From Faecalibacterium taiwanense (GTDB taxonomy: Bacteria; Bacillota; Clostridia; Oscillospirales; Ruminococcaceae), in NCBI RefSeq assembly GCF_036632915.2, contig NZ_CP155552.1, positions 2,232,001-2,296,000 of the forward strand: a stretch of 64,000 nucleotides of DNA, written 5' to 3'. The stretch's first letter is position 1, and every line of letters starts with the position of its first letter. This document shows, piece after piece, positions 1 to 7,939 of the stretch. The notes beneath the pieces are model-generated. The model made no database searches. It saw only the letters and a program-made list of their open reading frames with translations, and was not told where the DNA came from. Both the position numbers and the translations under genes were made by a program.

Positions 1-1
1 G

Positions 2-280
2 CGCAATACGCGCGGCTGCACCGGCTTCGTCGGTCCCGCATCCAAGCCCGTTCCCCTCTCTGCTGAAGAAGTAGAGAAGATGGGCGTGGAAAAGGCTGCA
101 CCTTTGGCAGTCGACTTCAACGTCGGCGACACCGTGCAGATCACCGCCGGTCCTCTGGAAGGCTTTATGGGCCTTGTGGAGGAGATCGATACCGAGAACT
201 TCAAAGTGAAGCTCAAGGTCAACATGTTCGGCCGCGAGACCCCCGCAGAGGTGGAGATCGGTCAGGTCGAGCTGCCGTAA
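2..280 (+). CDS. nusG: Transcription termination/antitermination protein NusG, 3' end only
   Basis: Partial gene: the reading frame is open from the left edge of the window and ends in TAA at 280. The visible 92 residues hold the end of the NGN domain (RNTRGCTGFVGP) and a complete C-terminal KOW domain (GDTVQITAGPLEGFMG). NusG binds RNA polymerase and couples it to Rho or the ribosome. The order nusG-rplK-rplA is the standard secE-nusG-rplKAJL arrangement of Firmicutes, which supports the call. An internal ATG at 80 is not the start because the conserved sequence extends upstream of it. Confidence 0.93.
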   Translation, partial: RNTRGCTGFVGPASKPVPLSAEEVEKMGVEKAAPLAVDFNVGDTVQITAGPLEGFMGLVEEIDTENFKVKLKVNMFGRETPAEVEIGQVELP

Positions 281-416
281 CCAACCGGCACAAATCGTTT
301 ACCAAGGTAAGACCGCAGTGCGGTTCTTATAGAGCGTGTGCACTGTGCACATGCTCGTGGGAGGCACGGAGACACCGTGCCGCAACTCACCACAGATTTT
401 TGGAGGTGCATTTATT
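281..416 (+). promoter_or_regulatory. Structured leader between nusG and rplK, possible L1-binding region
   Basis: This 136-base gap holds two inverted repeats: a GC-rich near-palindrome at about 333-357 (GAGCGTGTGCA against TGTGCACATGCTC) and a hairpin at 362-381 (GGCACGG against CCGTGCC). In many bacteria protein L1 binds an mRNA structure ahead of rplK to repress the L11 operon. Whether either structure is that site is inference. An ATG within this region at 336 is in frame with rplK but lacks L11 homology and is rejected as the start. Confidence 0.4.
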
Positions 417-842
417 ATGGCACAGAAAGTTACTGGCTACATTAAGCTGCAGATCGAGGCCGGCAAGGCAACTCCGGCTCCCCCTGTTGGCCCTGCTCTG
501 GGTCAGAAGGGTGTCAACATCATGGCATTCACCAAGGAGTTCAACGAGCGTACCAAGAACCAGATGGGTTATGTGATCCCCGTCGTCATCACTGTGTATG
601 CTGACCGCTCCTTCAGCTTCATCACCAAGACTCCTCCGGCAGCCGTTCTGATCAAGAAGGCAGCTGGCATCAACACCGCTTCCGGCAAGCCCAACAAGGA
701 AAAGGTCGCTTCTCTGACCGCCGCTCAGGTGGAAGAGATCGCCAAGACCAAGATGCCCGACCTGAACGCTGCTTCTCTGGAAGCTGCATGCAGCATGGTT
801 CGCGGCACCTGCCGTTCCATGGGTGTCACCGTCGAGGGCTGA
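417..842 (+). CDS. rplK: 50S ribosomal protein L11
   Basis: 141-residue protein of the usual L11 length, beginning [18 protein letters not shown] and carrying the classic [15 protein letters not shown] segment of the N-terminal domain and the IKKAAGI...GK element of the rRNA-binding C-terminal domain. The start at 417 is set by the TGGAGG ribosome-binding site at 401-406 and by alignment with the family; the longer upstream frame is spurious. L11 forms the GTPase-associated centre of the 50S subunit with 23S rRNA and the L10-L12 stalk encoded downstream. It lies between nusG and rplA in the expected order. Confidence 0.97.
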   Translation: MAQKVTGYIKLQIEAGKATPAPPVGPALGQKGVNIMAFTKEFNERTKNQMGYVIPVVITVYADRSFSFITKTPPAAVLIKKAAGINTASGKPNKEKVASLTAAQVEEIAKTKMPDLNAASLEAACSMVRGTCRSMGVTVEG

Positions 843-899
843 GACATAAACAGTGGGAGGGCATAAAACTGCCCGCATGACCACACAGGAGGATATACA

Positions 900-1592
900 A
901 TGAAACATGGCAAGCACTATGTCGACGCTGCAAAGCTGGTCGATTCTACTAAGGCATATGATGTGAACGAGGCTCTGGAGCTGGCTTGCAAGACCGCTTC
1001 TGCCAAGTTCGACGAGACCGTTGAGCTGCACGTCCGTCTGGGCGTTGACGGCCGTCACGCTGACCAGCAGGTCCGCGGCGCTGTCGTTCTGCCCAACGGC
1101 ACCGGCAAGACCGTCCGCGTCTGCGCAATCGCCAAGGGTCCCGCAGCTGCCGCTGCTGAGGCTGCTGGCGCTGATATCGTCGGTGATGACGAGCTGATCG
1201 CAAAGATCGCCGGCGGCTTCATGGATTTCGACGTTGTCGTGACCACTCCCGATATGATGGGCCGCGTTGGCCGTCTTGGTAAGGTCCTGGGCCCCCGCGG
1301 CCTGATGCCGAACCCCAAGGCCGGCACCGTTGCTCCCGACCTGGGCAAGGCTGTTTCCGAGGCCAAGGCTGGTAAGATCGAGTACCGTCTGGACAAGCAG
1401 AACATCATCCATGTGCCCGTGGGCAAGGCTTCTTTCGGTGCAGAGAAGCTGTACACCAACCTGGACACTGTGATGGAGGCTATTGCCAAGGCAAAGCCCG
1501 CTGCAGCAAAGGGTACCTACTTCAAGAGCGCTACCATCGCCACCACCATGGGCCCTGGCATCCGTCTGAACACCCTGAAGTACGGTGTCTGA
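900..1592 (+). CDS. rplA: 50S ribosomal protein L1
   Basis: 230-residue L1, full length, with the conserved signature [20 protein letters not shown] at about residues 120-139. L1 forms the mobile stalk at the E site and is usually the translational repressor of its own rplK-rplA mRNA. It starts 57 bases after rplK with AGGAGG ahead of the ATG. A stem-loop terminator follows at 1609, so rplKA form a unit separate from rplJL. Confidence 0.97.
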   Translation: MKHGKHYVDAAKLVDSTKAYDVNEALELACKTASAKFDETVELHVRLGVDGRHADQQVRGAVVLPNGTGKTVRVCAIAKGPAAAAAEAAGADIVGDDELIAKIAGGFMDFDVVVTTPDMMGRVGRLGKVLGPRGLMPNPKAGTVAPDLGKAVSEAKAGKIEYRLDKQNIIHVPVGKASFGAEKLYTNLDTVMEAIAKAKPAAAKGTYFKSATIATTMGPGIRLNTLKYGV

Positions 1593-1608
1593 TTTGAAGT
1601 TCTGATCG

Positions 1609-1645
1609 TTTTTCTGCCGTTCGTATGGGCGGCAGAAAAATTTTG
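1609..1645 (+). terminator. Rho-independent terminator after rplA
   Basis: The stem TTTTTCTGCC / GGCAGAAAAA closes a 12-base loop and is followed by TTTTG. It lies 16 bases after the rplA stop and ahead of the rplJ promoter. Confidence 0.8.
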
Positions 1646-1666
1646 TCAGAAAATTTCAAAAAAGAC

Positions 1667-1695
1667 TTGACAACTCCGCACGTTTGCGGTAAAAT
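1667..1695 (+). promoter_or_regulatory. Sigma-A promoter for rplJL
   Basis: A perfect -35 TTGACA (1667-1672) and a -10 TAAAAT (1690-1695) are separated by exactly 17 bases. It sits directly after the rplKA terminator and feeds the L10 leader. Confidence 0.85.
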
Positions 1696-1701
1696 AATCA
1701 T

Positions 1702-1869
1702 GCTGTTTTTGAGACAGCAGGTACTGGAGTCCAGTGTAAGGCTATGCCGCCTGCCGAGAAACGTGCGTAAAGTTGTTTTATGCTTCTTTCTCGACCAAGT
1801 GCGGGAAAGAGGCTTTTTTCATACTTGCTCCGGTTTTCGATACAAGTTTTTGAAACGAGGTGAAACCGA
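1702..1869 (+). ncRNA. Ribosomal protein L10 leader with transcription attenuator
   Basis: The 5' UTR of rplJL contains the hallmark arms GACAGCAGGTA (about 1714-1724) and CCTGCCGAG (about 1750-1758) of the L10 leader, the RNA bound by the L10(L12)4 complex for autoregulation. An intrinsic terminator follows: GCTTCTTTCTCG (1782-1793) pairs with CGGGAAAGAGGC (1802-1813) and is followed by six Ts. Known family behaviour is that excess L10-L12 binding favours this terminator. The elements and order are visible directly; function is by family knowledge. Confidence 0.85.
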
Positions 1870-2385
1870 ATGCCCAGTGCAAAGATTCTTTCTGAAAAGC
1901 AGGCTTATGTCGCTGATCTGAAGGCAAAGTTTGAGAGTGCGGTTTCCGGCTGCGTCGTCGCTTACGGCGGCATTAACGTCGAGAACGACACCAAGCTCCG
2001 TAAGGAGCTGCGTGAGGCAGGCGTCGATTACATGGTCGTGAAGAACACCATGCTGCGTCTGGCTGTCAAGGGTACCTCTCTGGAGGGCCTGGCTGAGCAG
2101 TTCAAGGGCGATACCGCTATCGCTTTTGCTCACGAAGCGGATCCCATGTCCGCTGCCCGCATCCTGTGCAAGTATCAGGATGGCGATAAGTCCAAGAAGT
2201 TCGTCGTGAAGGCTGGCTTCATGGAAGGCAAGGTCATGGACGCTGCCGAGACCAACGCAATCGCAAAGCTGCCCAACCGCGAAGGCATGCTGTCCATGTT
2301 CGCAGGCGCCCTCACCAGCACTCTGTCTGGTCTGGCCGTTGCAATGCAGGCTTATGCCGACAAGCAGGAGGAGCCTGCAGCCTGA
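1870..2385 (+). CDS. rplJ: 50S ribosomal protein L10
   Basis: 171-residue L10, usual length. The N-terminal rRNA/L11-binding domain includes VVAYGGINVENDTKLRKELR and DYMVVKNTMLRLAVKGT; the C-terminal helix that anchors L7/L12 dimers is at the end. A GAGGTG ribosome-binding site precedes ATG 1870. With rplL it forms the stalk base of the 50S subunit. The leader at 1702-1869 predicts autogenous attenuation. Confidence 0.97.
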   Translation: MPSAKILSEKQAYVADLKAKFESAVSGCVVAYGGINVENDTKLRKELREAGVDYMVVKNTMLRLAVKGTSLEGLAEQFKGDTAIAFAHEADPMSAARILCKYQDGDKSKKFVVKAGFMEGKVMDAAETNAIAKLPNREGMLSMFAGALTSTLSGLAVAMQAYADKQEEPAA

Positions 2386-2458
2386 TTGCTGCATGACCGC
2401 TGCTTAAACAAAACAAGAAACTAACAAACAAAACCATTGATATTGGAGGGTTACTACT

Positions 2459-2833
2459 ATGGCTTCTGAGAAGATTACTGCCATCATCGACTCCGTTAAG
2501 GAGCTGTCCGTTCTGGAGCTGAAGGAACTGATCGACGCTTACTGCGAAGAGTTCGGTGTTTCCGCTGTTGCTGCTGCTGCTCCCGCTGCTGCTGGCGCTG
2601 CTGCTGCCGCTGAGGAAGAGAAGACTGAGTTCGATGTCATCCTGGCTGAGGCTGGCGCTACCAAGATGCAGGTCATCAAGCTGGTGAAGGAGATCACCGG
2701 TCTGGGCCTGAAGGAAGCTAAGGCTATCGTCGATGGCGCTCCCAAGGCTGTCAAGGAGAAGGTCTCCAAGGCTGAGGCTGAGGACATCCAGAAGAAGCTG
2801 ACCGAGGCTGGCGCTAAGGTCGAGGTCAAGTAA
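2459..2833 (+). CDS. rplL: 50S ribosomal protein L7/L12
   Basis: 124-residue acidic stalk protein. The N-terminal dimerisation helix (about 1-30) is followed by a flexible Ala-rich hinge (about 36-55) and the globular C-terminal domain EKTEFDVIL...[12 protein letters not shown] that recruits translational GTPases. TTGGAGGG precedes the ATG. The 73-base gap to rplJ has no terminator, so the two are co-transcribed. Confidence 0.97.
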   Translation: MASEKITAIIDSVKELSVLELKELIDAYCEEFGVSAVAAAAPAAAGAAAAAEEEKTEFDVILAEAGATKMQVIKLVKEITGLGLKEAKAIVDGAPKAVKEKVSKAEAEDIQKKLTEAGAKVEVK

Positions 2834-2870
2834 TTGAACCTCTTCTGAGAGTCGTTCATTCTTGAACAAT

Positions 2871-2906
2871 GAGGTGCCCGTACCGAAAGGTGCGGGCATC
2901 TTTTTG
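2871..2906 (+). terminator. Terminator after rplL
   Basis: The stem GGTGCCCG / CGGGCATC is followed by TTTTTG. It lies 40 bases beyond the rplL stop. Confidence 0.85.
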
Positions 2907-2925
2907 TTGTGCAAAATTATTAGCA

Positions 2926-3064
2926 GCCTCGCCCTCTCCGTCATTGCTGACGCAATGCCACCTCTCCCAAAGAGAGAGGCCTTGGCATGGCGGCAAAGTT
3001 TCCGGCTCAACTGCAAAGTGTGCGGGAGAGCTGCCGAACAAAGTGAGGCTAAGATGGCGAGCCC
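2926..3064. repeat. Interspersed palindromic repeat, family A, copy 1
   Basis: About 140 bases starting CCCTCTCCGTCATTGCTGACGCAATG and ending GAGGCTAAGATGGCGAG (given in parts because of length). Inner features shared with other copies are an AGAGAGGC arm, TGGCATGGCGGCAAAGTTTC and GGGAGAGCTGCCGA. Related copies occur at 4307, 7990, 19704, 35387 and 39415, always intergenic. No coding sequence is credible here. Confidence 0.75.
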
Positions 3065-3105
3065 GTGATCCAAATGCAATTCGCCTTTTCTGCATTCAAA
3101 AACTA

Positions 3106-3114
3106 TGCTATACT
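3106..3114 (+). promoter_or_regulatory. Extended -10 promoter for the aldo/keto reductase gene
   Basis: TGCTATACT is an extended -10 element 58 bases before the start codon; no good -35 is visible. A perfect 8-bp hairpin (CGGCAGAG / CTCTGCCG, about 3132-3157) lies in the short 5' UTR, just ahead of a weak ribosome-binding site. Confidence 0.55.
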
Positions 3115-3171
3115 GTTCTCAACAGGAGGAACGGCAGAGCCTTTGTCCCCTCTGCCGCAAAAAGAGAGTTT

Positions 3172-4308
3172 ATGGAACACCGCAACTGGAACAAAAACAA
3201 CATCCGCACTTCCCTTTTGGGTTACGGCTGTATGCGTTTTCCCACCAAAGCCGACGGCACCATTGACGAAGAGCGCGCCGAAGCTTTGCTGAACACCGCT
3301 AAGGCCGCCGGTGTCAACTACTTCGATACCGCCTATCCCTATCACAACGGCCAGAGTGAGCCGTTTGTGGGCCGCGTGATCGCCAAATGGGACCGCAGCA
3401 GCTTTTATCTTGCCACCAAAATGCCGCTGTGGAAATGCAAAAGCCTGGACGATGCCAAGCGCATTTTTGAAGAGCAACTGCAGCGGCTGGGCGTGGACTA
3501 CATCGACTTCTACCTGCTGCACTCCCTGCACAAGGCCCGGTACGAAAAGGCAAAAGCCATGGGCCTTGTGGACTGGCTGTGGCAGCAGAAGGCCGCAGGA
3601 CGCATCCGGAACTTTGGGTTTTCCTGCCATGACAACTCTGCCGGATTTGAGTATATTCTGCGCGACCAACCGTGGGATTTCTGCCAGCTGCAATACAATT
3701 ATCTGGACCGGGACGACCGTGCCGAGGAGATCAGCGGTGACCGGGGCTATCAGCTGACCGAAGAATGCGGCGTGCCGCTTATCATCATGGAGCCCATCAA
3801 GGGCGGCACTCTGGCATCCCTGCCTGCAGACGCCGCCGCACCGCTGCACGCCCTGCGTCCGGATGCCACCGATGCCTCCTGGGCGCTGCGCTGGGTGGGC
3901 AGCCACAAAAACGTGCATGTGATCCTCTCCGGCATGAGTGCTGAGGATCAGCTGACCGACAACCTTGCCACCTTTAACCATTTTGAACCGCTTTCCCCCG
4001 CCGAGAATGCCGCTGTGGAAAGCGTAGCCAACGAGCTGCACCGCCGCATCAAGATTGGCTGCACCGGCTGCCGGTACTGTATGCCCTGCCCCATGGGGGT
4101 GGACATCCCGGACAATTTCAGCATCTGGAACAAGCTGGGCATGTTCGGCCAGAAAGATGCCATCAAGGCCCAGTGGACCACCTGCTTCCCGGACAGCGAA
4201 AAGGCCCTGCACTGTGTGCGCTGTGGTAAGTGCGAAGCCGTCTGCCCGCAGAAGCTGCCCATCCGTGATTCTCTGGCACAACTGCAAAAGGAGCTGGACG
4301 CACTGTAA
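3172..4308 (+). CDS. Aldo/keto reductase with C-terminal 4Fe-4S ferredoxin domain
   Basis: 378-residue protein starting MEHRNWNKNNIR. The N-terminal TIM-barrel of the aldo/keto reductase superfamily (GYGCMRFP, YFDTAYPYHNGQSE with the catalytic Asp/Tyr, FYLLHSL with the active-site His) spans about residues 1-270. The tail has two clostridial-type clusters, CTGCRYCMPCPMGVDIP and CVRCGKCEAVCPQ, about residues 290-360. This is the COG1453-type architecture, thought to reduce carbonyl or related substrates with ferredoxin electrons; the substrate is unknown. The open frame extends upstream to 2869 but runs through the terminator and repeat, so ATG 3172 is preferred. It is a single-gene unit. Confidence 0.88.
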   Translation: MEHRNWNKNNIRTSLLGYGCMRFPTKADGTIDEERAEALLNTAKAAGVNYFDTAYPYHNGQSEPFVGRVIAKWDRSSFYLATKMPLWKCKSLDDAKRIFEEQLQRLGVDYIDFYLLHSLHKARYEKAKAMGLVDWLWQQKAAGRIRNFGFSCHDNSAGFEYILRDQPWDFCQLQYNYLDRDDRAEEISGDRGYQLTEECGVPLIIMEPIKGGTLASLPADAAAPLHALRPDATDASWALRWVGSHKNVHVILSGMSAEDQLTDNLATFNHFEPLSPAENAAVESVANELHRRIKIGCTGCRYCMPCPMGVDIPDNFSIWNKLGMFGQKDAIKAQWTTCFPDSEKALHCVRCGKCEAVCPQKLPIRDSLAQLQKELDAL

Positions 4309-4409
4309 CTCCTTCCGTCATCGCTGCGCGATGCCACCTCCCTCAAAGAGGGAGGCTTTAAGGCCCCATCTCTGAGGGGGCTGTCGCCGCAGGCGGCTGG
4401 GGGAGTTTC
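4307..4409. repeat. Interspersed palindromic repeat, family A, copy 2
   Basis: Bounded by AACTCCTTCCGTCA and CTGGGGGAGTTT, the inverted outer ends seen in other copies. It contains the arms CCTCCCTCAAAGAGGGAGG and GGGGGCTGTCGCCGCAGGCGGC. Its left edge overlaps the TAA of the aldo/keto reductase gene. Confidence 0.7.
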
Positions 4410-4414
4410 ATAAC

Positions 4415-4455
4415 AAAAAAGACCGTCACACGTTTTTCGTGCAACGGTCTTTTTT
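4415..4455. terminator. Bidirectional terminator between convergent genes
   Basis: AAAAAAGACCGT pairs with ACGGTCTTTTTT around a loop. A-tract and T-tract flank the stem, so it can serve both the reductase gene (+) and the GntR gene (-). Confidence 0.85.
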
Positions 4456-4464
4456 ATGCAGTTC

Positions 4465-5124
4465 TTACCACAGCCGGATGACCTTGATCACACTTTCAGC
4501 CTTATCGCGGGCCAGCTCCAGATGGCGCTGCAGGGAATCTGCCGCACTGTCCCAGTTGTCGGCCAAAGCGGCATCCAGAATTTCCAGATGTTCGTCACAG
4601 GTCTGCTCCTGATTGATCATGCTCACCTTGCCGGTCATGATGCGGAAGCGGGTGTTCAGACCGGTGATGCGGTCATACGCCGAACGCAGGTACTTGTTGG
4701 GCAAAGTGCTCATGAGCAGTTCGTGGAACTCATCGTCCGACTCGCAGAAGTCGGTGATGCTGTCCGGGTGATGCATCAACTCGGCAAATGTCTCCAGCTG
4801 TTCCCGCGGGATGCCGCTGCCATAAGTACGCAGGGCGTAAGGCTCCACCAGCAGGCGCATCTCGAACATGCTGTGCACGTCCTCCTCGGTGATGCCGGAA
4901 ACCATCAGGCCCTTCTTGGGCAGAATGGTGATCAGGCCTTCCTGCTCCAAGCGGCCAAGAGCATCCCGCATGGGGGTGCGGCTGATGTTGCCCATCTCGG
5001 CACAAAGCTTCTGCTCGTTCAAAAACTCGTTGGGCCGGTACTCGCAGTTCAGGATCTTGGTCTTAAGGTACTGGTATGCCTGCAGCTTCAGGCTCGTTTT
5101 GGTCTGCGACTCCATTTCTTTCAT
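4465..5124 (-). CDS. GntR-family (FCD/FadR-type) transcriptional regulator
   Basis: 219 residues from ATG 5124. The N-terminal winged helix (YLKTKILNCEYRPNEFLNEQKLC, with the recognition segment SRTPMRDALGRLEQEGL) is followed by an all-helical FCD ligand domain with FEMRLLVEPYALR, DDEFHELLMS and DEHLEILDAAL; the spaced Asp/His residues are typical of the metal or carboxylate pocket. A GTG at 5133 is nine bases upstream, but AGGAG lies only two bases before it, so ATG 5124 is preferred. FCD regulators usually sense organic acids; no obvious target operon is adjacent. Convergent with the aldo/keto reductase gene. Confidence 0.87.
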   Translation of the reverse strand: MKEMESQTKTSLKLQAYQYLKTKILNCEYRPNEFLNEQKLCAEMGNISRTPMRDALGRLEQEGLITILPKKGLMVSGITEEDVHSMFEMRLLVEPYALRTYGSGIPREQLETFAELMHHPDSITDFCESDDEFHELLMSTLPNKYLRSAYDRITGLNTRFRIMTGKVSMINQEQTCDEHLEILDAALADNWDSAADSLQRHLELARDKAESVIKVIRLW

Positions 5125-5254
5125 GTTCTGCACAACTCCTATTCCCTTTTCCCTTGCAAAGGAAAAGGTTCTTCTCCTATAATACTCTGGGGCGCATGCT
5201 TTCTAACTTCAAAGCATCTTGTATTCTTGCTGCAATCCAAGTAGTATTCCAGTT

Positions 5255-5271
5255 CTATTATTTCATAATAG
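5255..5271. promoter_or_regulatory. Perfect 7-bp inverted repeat in the AT-rich intergenic region
   Basis: CTATTAT-TTC-ATAATAG lies in the 344-base AT-rich gap between the divergent GntR and Fur-family genes. It could be an operator for either regulator; nothing in the sequence decides which. The rest of 5134-5400 is AT-rich without other recognisable elements. Confidence 0.4.
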
Positions 5272-5403
5272 GGCAATTATTACAATACTTTTTTGTGAAC
5301 TTTAGCGCGTTTTATGTTTTATCTAATTTTTATGTCCCATTTTTGCCAAAATCAACAAGTTTTTTTGTGCTTGTAGCCAATGCCGCTTCTTTTGGCCCGG
5401 TTC

Positions 5404-5434
5404 TTTTGCATCCAATGCAAAAATATGCTACAAT
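5404..5434 (+). promoter_or_regulatory. Promoter with overlapping palindromic operator for the Fur-family gene
   Basis: The -35 TTGCAT (5406-5411) and extended -10 TGCTACAAT (TACAAT at 5429-5434) are 17 bases apart. The -35 lies inside a perfect inverted repeat, TTTTGCAT-CCA-ATGCAAAA (5404-5422). A repressor bound here would block RNA polymerase, so autoregulation by the downstream Fur-family protein is a reasonable inference. Confidence 0.7.
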
Positions 5435-5468
5435 GTAAAAAATATTGAAAAGGGTGTGGATCTCTCTT

Positions 5469-5954
5469 ATGGCACGAAGCGACGGCTACAATACCAAGAC
5501 CCGTCAACTGATTTTAGATTATCTCATCAACAACCGGCAGCACGCGGTGAGTGCTTCCAACATTCTGGAGCATCTGGAAGAGCAGGGCGCAAGCCCCAAC
5601 CCCACCACGGTGTACCGCTATCTGGACAAGCTGGCCGGGGAGCAGCGCATCATGAAATACGTTGCCGACAAGGGCGAAAAAGCCGTGTTCCAGTACGTGG
5701 ACGAGGGCCGCCACTGCCGGGAGCATCTGCACCTCAAGTGCGTACAGTGCGGGCGCATCTATCATCTGGACTGCCACTTCATGGACGAGGTGCGCGCCCA
5801 CCTGATGGCAGAGCATGGCTTTACCCTGCAGTGCGAGGGCAGCGTTCTGTATGGTTTGTGCCGCCACTGCGCCCAAAAAGAGGAACAGTCCGACTCTGAT
5901 GGTCAAACCGCACAAAAATGCGCCTGCTGTGTTGACACGGACAAAAAGCCGTGA
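5469..5954 (+). CDS. Fur-family metalloregulator (Zur/PerR-like)
   Basis: 161 residues from ATG 5469. The N-terminal winged helix (ASNILEHLEEQGASPNPTTVYRYLDKL) carries the Fur-type recognition helix. A His-rich hinge GRHCREHLHLKC and two CxxC pairs (CVQC, CRHC) form the structural zinc site and dimerisation domain. Family members repress metal uptake or peroxide-response genes with Zn, Fe or Mn as cofactor; the type cannot be fixed from sequence alone. An in-frame TTG at 5445 and GTG at 5454 are alternatives. Its last codons overlap the asnB T-box promoter. Confidence 0.85.
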   Translation: MARSDGYNTKTRQLILDYLINNRQHAVSASNILEHLEEQGASPNPTTVYRYLDKLAGEQRIMKYVADKGEKAVFQYVDEGRHCREHLHLKCVQCGRIYHLDCHFMDEVRAHLMAEHGFTLQCEGSVLYGLCRHCAQKEEQSDSDGQTAQKCACCVDTDKKP

Positions 5955-5960
5955 TACAAT
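5932..5960 (+). promoter_or_regulatory. Sigma-A promoter for the T-box/asnB transcript
   Basis: Consensus TTGACA (5932-5937), 17-base spacer and TACAAT (5955-5960). It overlaps the 3' end of the Fur-family gene. Confidence 0.85.
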
Positions 5961-5966
5961 GCATGC

Positions 5967-6262
5967 AAGAAAAAGCGTTGACCGGGAAAAGTAAGGTTTC
6001 AATGTCCTCTTTCAGAGAGTGCGGGTAGGTGGAAGCCGCGCAGAGAGCGAAACCCGAACGAACACCCGCAAGCTTCACCCTGAACCTGTTTGTGCAGCAG
6101 TAGGGGCCGACGTGCGCCGCTCGTTATCGCGGCAGTGCTTTCAACGGGGAGAGCGCACAAAAGTGACTGGCATGGTTTTATGCCGGTAATTTAGGTGGCA
6201 CCACGGATACGGCAGCATATTCGTCCTAGCGATTGGGATGAATGAGCTGCCGTATTTTTTAT
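5967..6262 (+). ncRNA. T-box riboswitch, asparagine-specific, ahead of asnB
   Basis: All main T-box parts are present. The T-box bulge sequence AGGTGGCACCACGG is at about 6193-6206. The terminator is ATACGGCAGC (6207-6216) pairing with GCTGCCGTAT (6246-6255), then Ts. Stem I has a distal GGTGGAAGCC element (6028-6037), an inner helix GGTTTC / GAAACC, and a lower helix CGGG / CCCG. Between the helices lie AAAAGTAA (5' side, AGUA-type motif) and CGAACGAACA (3' side). The best-placed specifier is AAC at 6061-6063, an Asn codon followed by A. Uncharged tRNA-Asn should stabilise the antiterminator and turn on asnB. Confidence 0.93.
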
Positions 6263-6283
6263 TTAAAAAGAGGGGTAAGAAAT

Positions 6284-7870
6284 ATGTGTTGTGTTATGGG
6301 CTATACCGGGCACGATCTGAGTGCCGCCAAATTCAAGGAATACCTGCTGCGCACGGTCATGCGCGGCCCGGACGACCAACGTGTGGTGGAAGGGCCTTTT
6401 GGTCTGATGGGCTTTGGCCGCCTTGCCATCATGGGCCTGACGCCGGAAGGCATGCAGCCGTTCTACCGCGGTGCCGACTGTGTGGTGTGCAACGGCGAGC
6501 TGTACGGCTTCCGCTTTGAGAAAGAGATCCTCAAACGCCGCGGCTACAAGTTCCAGTCCGACTGCGACTGCGAGATCCTGCTGCCGCTGTACTATGAGTA
6601 CGGTCTGGATATGTTCCGCCACATGGACTCCGAGTTCGCGCTTATCATGTACGATTCCCGCAAGGACCGGCTCATCGCCGCCCGCGACCCCATCGGCATC
6701 CGTCCGCTGTTCTACGGCTACTCCAAGTCCAGCCACCAGATCGCATTCGCCTCCGAGATGCAGAACCTCATTGGCTGGTGCGACGACATCCGGCCCTTCC
6801 CCATTGGCAGCTACTACTGCGATGGCCGCTTCGTCCGCTATGAGGACATTGCCGATGTGCCCGCCCCCATGCAGGACGACATGGACACCGTGCTGCGGAA
6901 CATCCGCGAAAAGCTGATCGCAGGCGTAGAGAAGCGTCTGGACGCAGATGCCCCTGTGGGCTTCCTGCTCTCCGGCGGTCTGGATTCCTCGCTGGTGTGC
7001 TCCATTGCCGCCAAGAAGCTTGGCAAGCCCATCCGCACCTTTGCCATTGGCATGGACACCGATGCCATTGATCTGAAATATGCGCGCCAGACCGCAGAAT
7101 ATCTGGGCAGCGAGCACCACGAGATCATCATCAACCGGGATATGGTCATCAACAGTCTGGAAGAGGTCATCCGCCTGCTGGGCACCTGGGACATCACCAC
7201 CATCCGCGCCAGCATGGGCATGTACCTGCTGTGCAAGGCCATCCACGAGCAAACCGATGTCCGCGTGCTGCTGACCGGTGAGATCTCCGATGAGCTGTTC
7301 GGCTACAAGTACACCGACTACGCCCCCACCGCCGATGCCTTCCAGCAGGAGAGCCAGAAGCGCATCCGTGAGCTGTACATGTACGATGTGCTGCGCGCCG
7401 ACCGCTGCATCTCCTCCAACAGCATCGAGGCCCGCGTGCCCTTTGGTGATCTGGATTTTGTGCGTTACGTCATGGCCATTGACCCGGAAAAGAAGCTGAA
7501 CAGCTACGGCAAGGGCAAGTATCTGCTGCGCAAGGCCTTTGAGGGCGATTGGCTGCCGCCGGAGATCCTGTGGCGCGAAAAGGCCGCCTTCTCGGATGCT
7601 GTAGGCCACAGCATGGTGGACGATATCAAAGAGTATGCCGAAAGCCTTTACACCGACGAGGAGTTCCAGCTGCGCCGGGCAAACTATTCGGCCCACTGCA
7701 TGCCGTTCACCAAGGAAAGCCTGTTTTACCGTGAAATTTTTGAGAAGTACTACCACGACCAGAGCCGCACCATCGTGGGCTTCTGGATGCCCAACAAGGC
7801 ATGGCCGAACTGCAACGTCAACGACCCCTCTGCCCGCGTGCTGGCAAACTACGGTGCTTCCGGCGTGTAA
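6284..7870 (+). CDS. asnB: Asparagine synthase (glutamine-hydrolysing)
   Basis: 528 residues. The start is fixed by the class II amidotransferase rule that the nucleophilic Cys follows Met: MCCVMGYTG with Cys2; upstream frame overlaps the T-box terminator. Glutaminase domain: RGPDDQR and CNGELYG (residues 1 to about 190). Synthetase domain: the pyrophosphate loop SGGLDSS at about 229, LTGEISDELFGY and SNSIEARVPFGDLDFV. It converts Asp, Gln and ATP to Asn. AGGGG precedes the ATG. The Asn-specific T-box leader agrees with this product. Confidence 0.95.
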   Translation: MCCVMGYTGHDLSAAKFKEYLLRTVMRGPDDQRVVEGPFGLMGFGRLAIMGLTPEGMQPFYRGADCVVCNGELYGFRFEKEILKRRGYKFQSDCDCEILLPLYYEYGLDMFRHMDSEFALIMYDSRKDRLIAARDPIGIRPLFYGYSKSSHQIAFASEMQNLIGWCDDIRPFPIGSYYCDGRFVRYEDIADVPAPMQDDMDTVLRNIREKLIAGVEKRLDADAPVGFLLSGGLDSSLVCSIAAKKLGKPIRTFAIGMDTDAIDLKYARQTAEYLGSEHHEIIINRDMVINSLEEVIRLLGTWDITTIRASMGMYLLCKAIHEQTDVRVLLTGEISDELFGYKYTDYAPTADAFQQESQKRIRELYMYDVLRADRCISSNSIEARVPFGDLDFVRYVMAIDPEKKLNSYGKGKYLLRKAFEGDWLPPEILWREKAAFSDAVGHSMVDDIKEYAESLYTDEEFQLRRANYSAHCMPFTKESLFYREIFEKYYHDQSRTIVGFWMPNKAWPNCNVNDPSARVLANYGASGV

Positions 7871-7880
7871 CGCCAGACCA

Positions 7881-7930
7881 TTTTGAATGTGCTCCGCTTT
7901 GCTTTGCGCATGAATAGCGGAAAGAATATT
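7881..7930. repeat. Short intergenic repeat, family B, copy 1
   Basis: The core runs TTTTGAATGTGCTCCGC, TTTGCTTTGCGCAT, GAATAGCGGAAA. A second copy lies inverted at 8251-8299 and a third in direct orientation at 63606-63652. It sits just after asnB. Confidence 0.65.
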
Positions 7931-7939
7931 CTATAATTT

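Noticed and set aside
336-416. Longer start for rplK at the ATG at 336
   Set aside because: The extra residues lie in the structured leader, are not L11-like and have no ribosome-binding site; ATG 417 has TGGAGG upstream.
2862-3068. Small open frames over the repeat after rplL
   Set aside because: They translate the rplL terminator and an A-family repeat; similar frames appear over the other repeat copies.
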